DNA from: Bacillota bacterium | Lineage (GTDB): Bacteria; Bacillota; Clostridia; Lachnospirales; Lachnospiraceae | Direction of reading: 5' to 3' | Assembly (NCBI GenBank): GCA_023457255.1 | Contig: JAEWMB010000003.1 | Coordinates: forward strand, 1-21,642 | Length of the DNA: 21,642 nucleotides | Shown here: positions 15,057 through 21,454 of the stretch, one piece after another | Position numbering within the stretch: the first letter of the stretch is position 1 | How the letters are laid out: the number at the start of each line of letters is the position of its first letter | Position numbers and translations under genes: made by a program | The notes under the pieces: model-generated | The model's database searches: none | The model's input: only the letters and a program-made list of their open reading frames with translations | Told to the model about the DNA's origin: nothing

Positions 15057-16451
15057 ATGAAAAAGGGTACAGAATGTATTGGAGCAGTAGAACGAATTGA
15101 ATTTCCGAACAAAGGAATTGTAATGGTAGACGATGAAAAGATTATCGTGAAAAATGCCATCACGGGTCAAAAAATTCGATTTGTAATAAATAAAGTAAGA
15201 AAAGGAAAATGTGAGGGGAGATTACTGGAAGTGGTAGAAAAATCTCCACTGGAAACTAAAGAGGCAGTTTGTTCTAATTTTGGTGATTGCGGTGGCTGTA
15301 CTTATCAGACGATGTCATATGAAACTCAGCTCAATATAAAAGCAGAACAAGTAAAAAAGCTAATTGATGAGGTAATAGAGCCGGAGAATCGAGGGTATGA
15401 TTTTGAGGGAATTGAAGGTAGTCCTTTAGAGTTTGCTTATCGAAATAAAATGGAGTTTTCTTTTGGAGATGAGTACAAAGATGGGCCACTGGCTCTTGGG
15501 CTTCATAAAAAAGGAAGTTTCTATGATATAGTAACAACATCAGATTGTAGATTAGTACAGGAAGATTATAATAAAATCATGGTATGTGTACTGTTCCTGG
15601 CAAAAGAATACAAGCTAACGTATTATCACAAGATCAGTCACGAGGGTTATCTTCGCCACTTACTAGTTCGCCGTGCAGCAAGGACAGGTGAAATTCTAGT
15701 TAACCTAATTACAACTTCTCAAACTAAAGTTTTAGAAGACAGGGAAGAAGAATTCTTAAATAAGCTACGTGAGATGTTAATAAATCTTACGTTGGAAGGC
15801 TGCATAGTAGGAATACTTCATACGGTAAATGATAGTTTGGCGGATATCGTGCAAAGTGATCATACAGATATTCTCTACGGTCAGGATTATATTTTTGAAG
15901 AAGTGCTTGAACTTAAATTTAAAATCTCAACCTTCTCATTCTTTCAAACGAATTCCCTCGGTGCAGAGGTACTTTATCGCTGTGCCCGTGATTTTGTCGG
16001 TGAGACAAAAGATAAACTTATCTTTGATTTATACAGCGGAACGGGAACGATTGCGCAGTTATTAGCCCCGGTAGCCAAGAAAGTAATTGGTGTAGAAATT
16101 GTAGAAGAAGCAGTGGCAGCAGCCAGGGAGAACGCTTCCTTAAATAATCTCACAAACTGTGAATTTATCGCCGGTGATGTCCTAAAAGTAATCGATAGCA
16201 TTGAAGAAAAGCCGGATTTAATTGTACTTGATCCTCCAAGAGATGGAATACATCCAAAGGCACTTGATAAGATTATTGATTACGGAGTTGACCGTCTGGT
16301 GTATATTTCATGTAAGCCTAGTAGTTTGGCGAGAGACCTTGTGGTACTTCAGGAGCGTGGGTATCGAGTGGAGAAGGTAAGGTGTGTGGATATGTTTCCG
16401 GGGACGGTGCATGTGGAGAGTGTTGTGTTGATGTCAAGGGTTCAGAAGTAA
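15057..16451 (+). CDS. rlmCD: 23S rRNA (uracil-C5) methyltransferase, RlmCD/TrmA family
   Basis: This 464-residue RNA m5U methyltransferase corresponds to Bacillus RlmCD, which modifies U747 and U1939 of 23S rRNA. A TRAM domain (about 1-62) is followed by iron-sulfur cluster cysteines C72, C78, C81 (CSNFGDCGGC) and C164 (SDC). The catalytic Rossmann domain has FQTNS (296-300), LYSGTGTIA (325-333), DPPRDG (392-397), the nucleophile C419 in YISCKPSSLARDL and the base E454 in TVHVESV. The start has GAGG about 10 nt upstream. It ends 30 nt before a terminator, and the restriction-modification cassette begins just beyond. Confidence 0.92.
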   Translation: MKKGTECIGAVERIEFPNKGIVMVDDEKIIVKNAITGQKIRFVINKVRKGKCEGRLLEVVEKSPLETKEAVCSNFGDCGGCTYQTMSYETQLNIKAEQVKKLIDEVIEPENRGYDFEGIEGSPLEFAYRNKMEFSFGDEYKDGPLALGLHKKGSFYDIVTTSDCRLVQEDYNKIMVCVLFLAKEYKLTYYHKISHEGYLRHLLVRRAARTGEILVNLITTSQTKVLEDREEEFLNKLREMLINLTLEGCIVGILHTVNDSLADIVQSDHTDILYGQDYIFEEVLELKFKISTFSFFQTNSLGAEVLYRCARDFVGETKDKLIFDLYSGTGTIAQLLAPVAKKVIGVEIVEEAVAAARENASLNNLTNCEFIAGDVLKVIDSIEEKPDLIVLDPPRDGIHPKALDKIIDYGVDRLVYISCKPSSLARDLVVLQERGYRVEKVRCVDMFPGTVHVESVVLMSRVQK

Positions 16452-16481
16452 TGTGTGAAAAAGGCTTGAAATAAAGGGATT

Positions 16482-16519
16482 TCCGAGAGTTGGAGGTTAA
16501 ACTCTGGCTCTCTGATTTT
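16482..16519 (+). terminator. terminator of rlmCD
   Basis: TCCGAGAG (16482-16489) pairs with CTCTCTGA (16508-16515), 7 of 8 positions, with a TTTT tail. An alternative inner stem AGAGTT/AACTCT is possible. Its left part is nearly repeated at 16630. Confidence 0.65.
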
Positions 16520-16562
16520 CTGTGTTTAGGCAATGACCAAACATATCAACGTTTAAAATGCC

Positions 16563-16609
16563 GTAGGGTTGAGGTGATGGAACGAAAATGGGTAGGTTGA
16601 GTTGATAGG
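16563..16609 (+). repeat. imperfect 18-bp direct repeats
   Basis: GTAGGGTTGAGGTGATGG (16563-16580) and GTAGGTTGAGTTGATAGG (16592-16609) are similar with one or two gaps and a 29-bp period; a third partial TTGAT follows at 16611. This gene-free patch sits between the two terminators and may be the promoter/operator region of the cassette. Confidence 0.4.
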
Positions 16610-16629
16610 ATTGATAAAGGTAATAAGGA

Positions 16630-16670
16630 TTCCGGGAGTTGGAAAGTGATTCTGATTCTCGGAACTTTTT
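16630..16670 (+). terminator. second hairpin with T-run, immediately before the cassette's first ribosome site
   Basis: TTCCGGGAG (16630-16638) pairs with TTCTCGGAA (16656-16664), nine pairs with two wobbles, followed by CTTTTT. The start ATGGAGG of the next gene's ribosome site follows within 3 nt. Its left arm region TTCCGGGAGTTGGA repeats 13 of 14 bases of 16481-16494. Confidence 0.65.
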
Positions 16671-16683
16671 ATGGAGGTAATCC

Positions 16684-17295
16684 GTGGAAAATGTAACAGT
16701 TGATAAAGATATTTTGAGTTCATTGAAAGCTTTGTACTTTGGTACATATGATGAGTCTATCGAAGGGGCAAGTAGTAGAGCTTATCGTGATATGAATAGA
16801 ACTATAAGATTTAATGGAACTGATGATACAATTCGTATCCAGTTGAGAGAACAAGTTACTACTTTGCTCAAGAGAGAAATATTTAATTTGGAAACAGGTG
16901 AGATAAAAACTCAAGAAGAATACGATATGTGGCATCGAAATCTGTGTGATAAGATTAAACAAGCTTACGCAGAGAAAAGCGTGAAACTCACAGCAGGGCA
17001 AGCACAAAAATGGATTAATATGACCATCAAGTATCTTTATCTGCTGGAACACTCAGATTTTGAGAATGTATTTACATTTCTTCATGTTCCATTGGATAAT
17101 TATGTTTTCGATATTGCTGAAGAGCATTTAGGTATAAAAAGACCGATCATTGCTTGGAGCAAGTGGGACGATTATGACAGACAGTATCTTGAATACCAAA
17201 AAGAAATAAGAAAAAGAATGACGTGCTATGAGCCACTTAGATGGGAATTTAAGTATTGGCTTAAGTCAGCACGAAAGATAGAGGTGGGACGATGA
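16684..17295 (+). CDS. unrecognised helical protein, first gene of cassette
   Basis: This is a 203-residue soluble protein without signal or membrane segment, starting at GTG with GGAGG 6 nt upstream. It is mostly alpha-helical by composition. The most distinctive stretch is KLTAGQAQKWINMTIKYLYLLE (about 101-122), followed by FLHVPLDNYVFDIAEEHLG and a Tyr/Trp-rich C-terminal part (SKWDDYDRQYLEYQKEIRKRM). I do not recognise a named family. Its stop codon overlaps the start of the ASCH-domain gene (ATGA), so the two are translationally coupled and likely work together. The position beside a restriction-modification set suggests a defence-related or accessory role, which is inference only. Confidence 0.75.
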   Translation: MENVTVDKDILSSLKALYFGTYDESIEGASSRAYRDMNRTIRFNGTDDTIRIQLREQVTTLLKREIFNLETGEIKTQEEYDMWHRNLCDKIKQAYAEKSVKLTAGQAQKWINMTIKYLYLLEHSDFENVFTFLHVPLDNYVFDIAEEHLGIKRPIIAWSKWDDYDRQYLEYQKEIRKRMTCYEPLRWEFKYWLKSARKIEVGR

Positions 17296-17756
17296 GAACA
17301 ATGCTATTAAGCTTAAGAGAAGATGTTTATAGACGAGTTCTATCTGGAGAGAAAATATATGAGCATAGAAAAGTTTTTCCGGATGAATCAGTAAAAGCTT
17401 ATATTTATGTAAGTAGTCCTATGAAGTCGATTTGTGGGATTATGTATTTAAGCAATAAAACTTCCTTGTTGGATTGGAAAGAGAAATATAAGGATGATGC
17501 CAATTGTGTACAGAGAATTGAAGAATATCTTCCGCATCATAAGTTTGGTATGGAGATAAATAGATTTGAAAATACAAATTGCATACCATTAGAAACATTA
17601 AGAAAAGATTTAAATAAATTTATTGTTCCACAGATGTATTACTTTATTGAAGATTCCGAGTTACTTGCATATCTTGAGAATAATTTATTCCTGGACGGAA
17701 CAGTAGTAACTCATACATATGAGAATATTACAAGTGACATGATATGTAAATCTTGA
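17292..17756 (+). CDS. ASCH-domain (PUA-like) protein
   Basis: This 154-residue protein begins with the ASCH signature: MRTMLLSLREDVYRRVLSGEKIYEHRK contains G19-x-K21-x-x-E24-x-R26, followed by VKAYIYVSSP and ICGIMYL strands. ASCH domains are PUA-like folds that bind RNA or act on or recognise modified nucleosides; some relatives hydrolyse N4-acetylcytidine, others read modified bases. Here the domain is extended by a C-terminal half (PQMYYFIEDSELLAYLENN) typical of a longer subfamily. It overlaps the upstream gene by 4 nt, and a fresh promoter starts 21 nt after its stop codon. Confidence 0.8.
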   Translation: MRTMLLSLREDVYRRVLSGEKIYEHRKVFPDESVKAYIYVSSPMKSICGIMYLSNKTSLLDWKEKYKDDANCVQRIEEYLPHHKFGMEINRFENTNCIPLETLRKDLNKFIVPQMYYFIEDSELLAYLENNLFLDGTVVTHTYENITSDMICKS

Positions 17757-17777
17757 AGAATATTTGTTTGTGTCGTA

Positions 17778-17806
17778 TTGACTCTGGACTGAAAATAGAC
17801 TATAAT
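17778..17806 (+). promoter_or_regulatory. strong promoter of the AbrB-like gene and methyltransferase
   Basis: TTGACT (17778-17783), 17-nt spacer, TATAAT (17801-17806). GACT occurs at 17780, 17787 and 17798, and AGTC at 17808, so the promoter is studded with the same tetramer. Confidence 0.88.
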
Positions 17807-17813
17807 TAGTCTA
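17796..17813. promoter_or_regulatory. palindromic operator over the -10 box
   Basis: TAGACTA-TAAT-TAGTCTA has perfect 7-bp arms and contains the whole -10 hexamer. A protein bound here would block transcription of the AbrB-like gene and the methyltransferase. GACT/AGTC half-sites are also characteristic of classical controller-protein boxes in type II restriction-modification systems, although there the spacing is shorter. Confidence 0.7.
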
Positions 17814-17835
17814 AATTCAAAAGGAGGAAATGAGA

Positions 17836-18024
17836 ATGAAAGATGAAGATTTAATCTATCTTGATACTTATGTGTTACAAAAAGATATGAGAATTCGAAT
17901 GCCTAAAAGTGTTATTACAAATATGAATGTTGAAAAAGGGATTTCTCGATTTCAAATTTATTACGATAAGATAAATGAAAGCCTTGTTCTAAAACCTGAG
18001 AACGAAGATAAAAAAGACAAATAA
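17836..18024 (+). CDS. 62-residue SpoVT/AbrB-like DNA-binding protein
   Basis: From the ATG at 17836 (GGAGG 8 nt upstream; the ATG at 17830 is too close to it) the protein is 62 residues. The core VLQKDMRIRMPKSVITNMNVEKGISRFQIYYDKINESLVLKP (about 14-53) has the swapped-hairpin AbrB pattern: beta strand, R-I-x-x-P-K helix start, N-x-x-x-G turn, then two strands ending in ...LVLKP. AbrB-fold proteins are dimeric DNA binders, often autorepressors or antitoxins. It is co-transcribed with the methyltransferase 14 nt downstream from a promoter with a palindromic operator, so an autoregulating controller role is likely but inferred. The C-terminal tail is charged (ENEDKKDK). Confidence 0.75.
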   Translation: MKDEDLIYLDTYVLQKDMRIRMPKSVITNMNVEKGISRFQIYYDKINESLVLKPENEDKKDK

Positions 18025-18038
18025 GGAGTTAAAAAGCA

Positions 18039-19364
18039 ATGACAGTTAAATTTATTGATTTATTTGCCGGAATGGGCGGAATTAGGATAGGATTTGAGCA
18101 AGCATTTAATGAACGAGGATATGAAACTGAATGTGTTTTGACTTCAGAGATTAAGCCATATGCTGTTCAAGCTTTGAAAGATAATTTTGAGCAAGATAAT
18201 TTGGTCGGGGATATATGCCAAATTGATGCCAGTGATATTCCAGATTTTGATGTGCTTTTAGCAGGATTTCCGTGTCAAGCTTTTAGTACGGCGGGCAAGG
18301 GACTAGGATTTTTAGATACAAGAGGGACACTTTTTTTTGAGGTCGAAAGGATTCTAAAAGAGAAAAAACCATATGGTTTTATACTTGAAAATGTTGAGGG
18401 ACTAGTTTTACACGACAGGGAAAGTACTAAGGATAAAATAGGAAGAACATTAAAAACCATCTTAGCCTCATTAGAGAATTTGGGATATAAGGTTGAGTGG
18501 AGACTCTTAGAATGTCAAAAATTTGGAGTGCCACAGATGAGAAAGAGAATTTTTATTGTAGGAACAAAAGATAAAAAAATAGACATGGATCATTTTGAGG
18601 AAAAATCAAAGGTAGTTGGCGATGTACTTGAACACAATATGCCTCTTGTGGACACACATTTTACACAATGCTTGTTGAAACATTATAAGCCAGATGAGTT
18701 GCATGGAAAAGCTATAAAAGACAAACGTGGTGGAGCAAATAACATTCATAGTTGGGATATTGGATTAAAAGGAGAAATAACAGAGGAACAGAAGATTGTT
18801 GTTGAGAAATTATTTAAGGAAAGAAGAAAAAAACATTGGGCAGAAGAAATTGGGATTAAGTGGATGGACGGTATGCCACTTACGGTTGAACAAATATCTA
18901 CATTTCACGCATCAAGCAACTTAAAAGAAATGCTAGATGACTTAGTAGAAAAGGGGTATTTAGTTAAGGAACATCCAAAGGATGTAGTTGAAGTGGAAAT
19001 GGAAGATGGTACAAAAAGAAGTGTACGTGAACAAGATGAAAGCAAACCGCTAGGTTATAATATTGTTTCGGGAAAACTTAGTTTTGAATTTACAAAAATT
19101 CTTGATTCCAATGATGTTGCACCTACTCTTGTAGCTACTGATGTTTCTCATATGGCAGTCGTGGATGGTCAGGGAATACGCAAGATTACATTGAGAGAGG
19201 GACTTAGAATGTTTGGATATCCAGAAAACTATAATTTATCAATGTTTAATGATGATGGCACAGGTTTGGCAAAGGCGTTTGATCTTTTAGGTAATACTGT
19301 GGTAGTTCCGGTTGTAAAAGCTGTAGCCAGTAAATTATGTGATGCATACGCTCACAAGGAATAA
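18039..19364 (+). CDS. C5-cytosine DNA methyltransferase (type II modification enzyme)
   Basis: This 441-residue enzyme has the full m5C methyltransferase motif order. Motif I DLFAGMGG (7-14) binds SAM; motif IV is GFPCQAFSTAGKG with the nucleophile C79; motif VI is ENVEG (117-121); motif VIII is QMRKRIFIVG (166-175). A large variable region (about 190-370) holds target recognition, with HSWDIGLKG, a winged-helix-like RRKKHWAEEIGIKWMDGMPLT stretch and LGYNIVSGKLSFEF. Motif IX is RKITLREGLRMFGYP (381-395) and motif X LLGNTVVVPVV (416-426). It protects host DNA from the neighbouring nucleases. The NgoBV-like nuclease alongside suggests a GGNNCC-type target, which is inference. A distant AAGGAG (10 nt) serves as ribosome site. 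Confidence 0.93.
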   Translation: MTVKFIDLFAGMGGIRIGFEQAFNERGYETECVLTSEIKPYAVQALKDNFEQDNLVGDICQIDASDIPDFDVLLAGFPCQAFSTAGKGLGFLDTRGTLFFEVERILKEKKPYGFILENVEGLVLHDRESTKDKIGRTLKTILASLENLGYKVEWRLLECQKFGVPQMRKRIFIVGTKDKKIDMDHFEEKSKVVGDVLEHNMPLVDTHFTQCLLKHYKPDELHGKAIKDKRGGANNIHSWDIGLKGEITEEQKIVVEKLFKERRKKHWAEEIGIKWMDGMPLTVEQISTFHASSNLKEMLDDLVEKGYLVKEHPKDVVEVEMEDGTKRSVREQDESKPLGYNIVSGKLSFEFTKILDSNDVAPTLVATDVSHMAVVDGQGIRKITLREGLRMFGYPENYNLSMFNDDGTGLAKAFDLLGNTVVVPVVKAVASKLCDAYAHKE

Positions 19365-19370
19365 TAATCA

Positions 19371-19406
19371 AAAGCGAGATTATCAGAATAGTGATAATCT
19401 CGCTTT
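19371..19406. terminator. bidirectional terminator between methyltransferase and nuclease operon
   Basis: AAAGCGAGATTATCA (19371-19385) and TGATAATCTCGCTTT (19392-19406) form a perfect 15-bp stem with a 6-nt loop. T-runs on either side are short. It separates the convergent transcripts of the modification and restriction genes. Confidence 0.85.
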
Positions 19407-19409
19407 ATG

Positions 19410-20084
19410 CTAGTTGTTAAGTAAGGTATCTATGTGGTCTTTGATTTTTTGAAGAGAGTCTTTATCTAAAGTGTCAATATGTTTTATTGCTATTCTTTCA
19501 GAACGAAATTTTGCTGTTTCTAAAAGGGCACTTTGGAATAAATCTTGAGTTGGAAAATATGAAGTGTTATTTCCCATATCACACCAATTTTTTGGGCGCA
19601 AGTTACCATCTTTTTCACGATATTGAAGTTGTGTATCAAATCCTGTTCCGCGTCCTATAAAGGTATATATTTTATCAAAATAGATATCTTCAATTTGAAT
19701 TGTATTGTCGGAAAGGACGGAGTATTTGACAAAAGTGCAATATATATTATCACCGTAATGTTTCATTTTTTCAGGATACGCATTAATAGTTCCCATATCA
19801 TTTGCTGCACTATTCTTGATATCCCCTTTTATGTTACAAGCTCCAGACTTGTGTTCTAAGGCGTATTTTATACCGTTAATCTCAACCTCTAAATCTGGAA
19901 AATCATTTTTAGTTTTTGCTCTTTTAGGTATATATGAAATTCCACATATTTGAAGATATTCCTCTATGGTATCAGAGATGGGGGTTTCAGCTTCTTTCCC
20001 AAAAATCTCATAGCTGTTGTAGTTCCCATCAACTATCTTTTGTGGTAAATTTGCTTTTAAATAATCTAGTAATCCTTCAAACAT
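19410..20084 (-). CDS. putative PD-(D/E)XK restriction endonuclease, second copy
   Basis: From the ATG at 20084 (GGAG 6-7 nt upstream, overlapping the previous stop region) the protein is 224 residues; an open extension to 20156 overlaps the upstream gene. The nuclease core is NDFPDLEVEINGIKYALEHKSG: P63-D64, then E77-x-K79, the catalytic PD-x12-ExK pattern. The C-terminal part (YREKDGNLRPKNW at 155-167, YFPTQDLFQSALLET at 176-190) parallels the neighbouring nuclease. I cannot name its specificity. It is the last gene of the minus-strand operon, 11 nt after the NgoBV-like gene. It may be a second subunit or a separate restriction enzyme. Confidence 0.75.
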   Translation of the reverse strand: MFEGLLDYLKANLPQKIVDGNYNSYEIFGKEAETPISDTIEEYLQICGISYIPKRAKTKNDFPDLEVEINGIKYALEHKSGACNIKGDIKNSAANDMGTINAYPEKMKHYGDNIYCTFVKYSVLSDNTIQIEDIYFDKIYTFIGRGTGFDTQLQYREKDGNLRPKNWCDMGNNTSYFPTQDLFQSALLETAKFRSERIAIKHIDTLDKDSLQKIKDHIDTLLNN

Positions 20085-20095
20085 AGTAATCTCCT

Positions 20096-20779
20096 TTAAA
20101 ATAGTAAATTTATTTGGTAATATTTTCGATAATTTGTGGATAAAGTTTTTTTCCAATCATCAGCGAAAGCCTGTCCTTTGTAGAGAACTAAAGTTTTATA
20201 AATTGCTAATAAGAATTCGTCCTTTGAACTAAATGGGCCTTTATTTCCTGATTTGAAATCATTGTTAGGGCGAATGTTGTAGATCATATCTCGCTTAACC
20301 TGTGTTTTTAGTGGAAAGCGTTGAGAAGTACCAGCAATTTGCCAAATTTTATGCATCCAGACTTTTTTTACGGTTATGTCACCATCAGCATTCATTACAT
20401 ATCCGAATATTAGATAATCGGCATCTAAACGATAAGGTTTCTCTTTTACAGAAGAACAATAGGATTCGAAATTTGCTATATCAAAAGCTGGAGTAGCGTT
20501 GTAATTGAATGCCTTGACTTCCAACATATGTTTGTAAGAATCCTTGCTGTCTAAAAAGAAATCAGGAAATTCTTGGGTATTAGCTGGTTCGGAAAAGTAG
20601 ATATTGTTATCTGTTAAATATTGTTTCAACCAAGCTTGAAGAGTAATTCCTACAGTGTCTGTTGTATTGATTTTTACAGATACACCTGCAAGATTGAAAG
20701 AGATAACACCAACTTGTCTGTCTAAGTGTAAATTTGATAAGTTAGAAAATAATTGTTGTGCTGTAATTATATTAGCCAT
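20096..20779 (-). CDS. NgoBV-like type II restriction endonuclease
   Basis: This 227-residue product has LQAWLKQYLTDNNIYF followed by NTQEFPDFFLDSKDSYKHMLEVKAFNYNATPAFDIANFESYC (about 68-108). This gives the nuclease site P72-D73...E87-V88-K89 and the AFNYNATPAFDIANF stretch that I associate with the NgoBV/NlaIV family (target GGNNCC). The later segment DMIYNIRPNNDF and PFSSKDEFLLAIYKT (164-196) completes the fold. It would cut unmodified DNA; Mg2+ is the expected cofactor. AAGGAGG stands about 8 nt before the ATG. It is third in the operon after the Nudix and glycosylase genes. The family call is from memory and not checked. Confidence 0.75.
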   Translation of the reverse strand: MANIITAQQLFSNLSNLHLDRQVGVISFNLAGVSVKINTTDTVGITLQAWLKQYLTDNNIYFSEPANTQEFPDFFLDSKDSYKHMLEVKAFNYNATPAFDIANFESYCSSVKEKPYRLDADYLIFGYVMNADGDITVKKVWMHKIWQIAGTSQRFPLKTQVKRDMIYNIRPNNDFKSGNKGPFSSKDEFLLAIYKTLVLYKGQAFADDWKKTLSTNYRKYYQINLLF

Positions 20780-20795
20780 AATAATATCCTCCTTG

Positions 20796-21443
20796 TTATT
20801 TGTATAAATGAAATTTTTCTTTTGTTAAACCACCATCCAAAGCACGATATAGGTATCTGCTTGCAATGGAAGAGTAGGGTTTCCACTTTTTACATCTTTT
20901 TCTTATAGATGTGTCAGAACGGTCAGCTGTCTTATATAACCATTCATAAGCCTGCAAAAATGCAGCATCGTTTGTAGGCAATATATCCATTCGATTTAAT
21001 ACGAATATGAGATACATATTTGCAGTCCATTTTCCTATGCCTTTGATAGCAGTGAGTTTCTTAAATACCTCATCATCAGGCATGGTTTTCAAAGTATTAT
21101 AATCCAAGCTACCATCAATCGTGGCATTTGTAACATTTCTTATGTATGAAACTTTGGAAGTAGCAGTACCGATACTTTTAATTTCGTCATCAGTTAACGC
21201 ACTGACTGCTTTTGGTGTTACTTTGCCACCACATAGGTCAACCAATCTTGAAAATATCTTGTTCCCGGCTTTGATGGAAAGCATCTGCTCAATTATTTCA
21301 TGGACTATAAATTCATATTGGTCATCGTGAATCTCATAGGAAATATGACCTACCATGGATATAAGTTTTGCTAAACGCTTGTCCTTTTTACAAAGATACT
21401 GTATTTCTGGAGAGGAATCATTTAGTGCGATGATTTGTCCCAT
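20796..21443 (-). CDS. AlkA-type HhH-GPD DNA glycosylase
   Basis: This 215-residue monofunctional-type base-excision glycosylase carries the helix-hairpin-helix LTAIKGIGKWTANMYLIF (130-147), the catalytic aspartate D159 in DILPTNDAAFLQ, and the AlkA-family ending KKWKPYSSIASRYLYRALDGG (185-205). There are no C-terminal Fe-S cysteines as in Nth/MutY, and K138 in GIGKW lies in the hairpin, not at the catalytic Lys position of bifunctional enzymes. AlkA removes 3-methyladenine and other damaged bases. Inside a restriction-modification operon it may repair T:G from deaminated m5C or alkylation errors, or attack modified phage DNA; these roles are inference. GGAGG 4-5 nt before the ATG; 16 nt to the next gene. 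Confidence 0.88.
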   Translation of the reverse strand: MGQIIALNDSSPEIQYLCKKDKRLAKLISMVGHISYEIHDDQYEFIVHEIIEQMLSIKAGNKIFSRLVDLCGGKVTPKAVSALTDDEIKSIGTATSKVSYIRNVTNATIDGSLDYNTLKTMPDDEVFKKLTAIKGIGKWTANMYLIFVLNRMDILPTNDAAFLQAYEWLYKTADRSDTSIRKRCKKWKPYSSIASRYLYRALDGGLTKEKFHLYK

Positions 21444-21454
21444 AGTTCCTCCTA

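Noticed and set aside
20085..20156. N-terminal extension of the second nuclease
   Set aside because: It overlaps the 3' end of the NgoBV-like gene by about 60 nt and lacks a ribosome site; the ATG at 20084 has GGAG.
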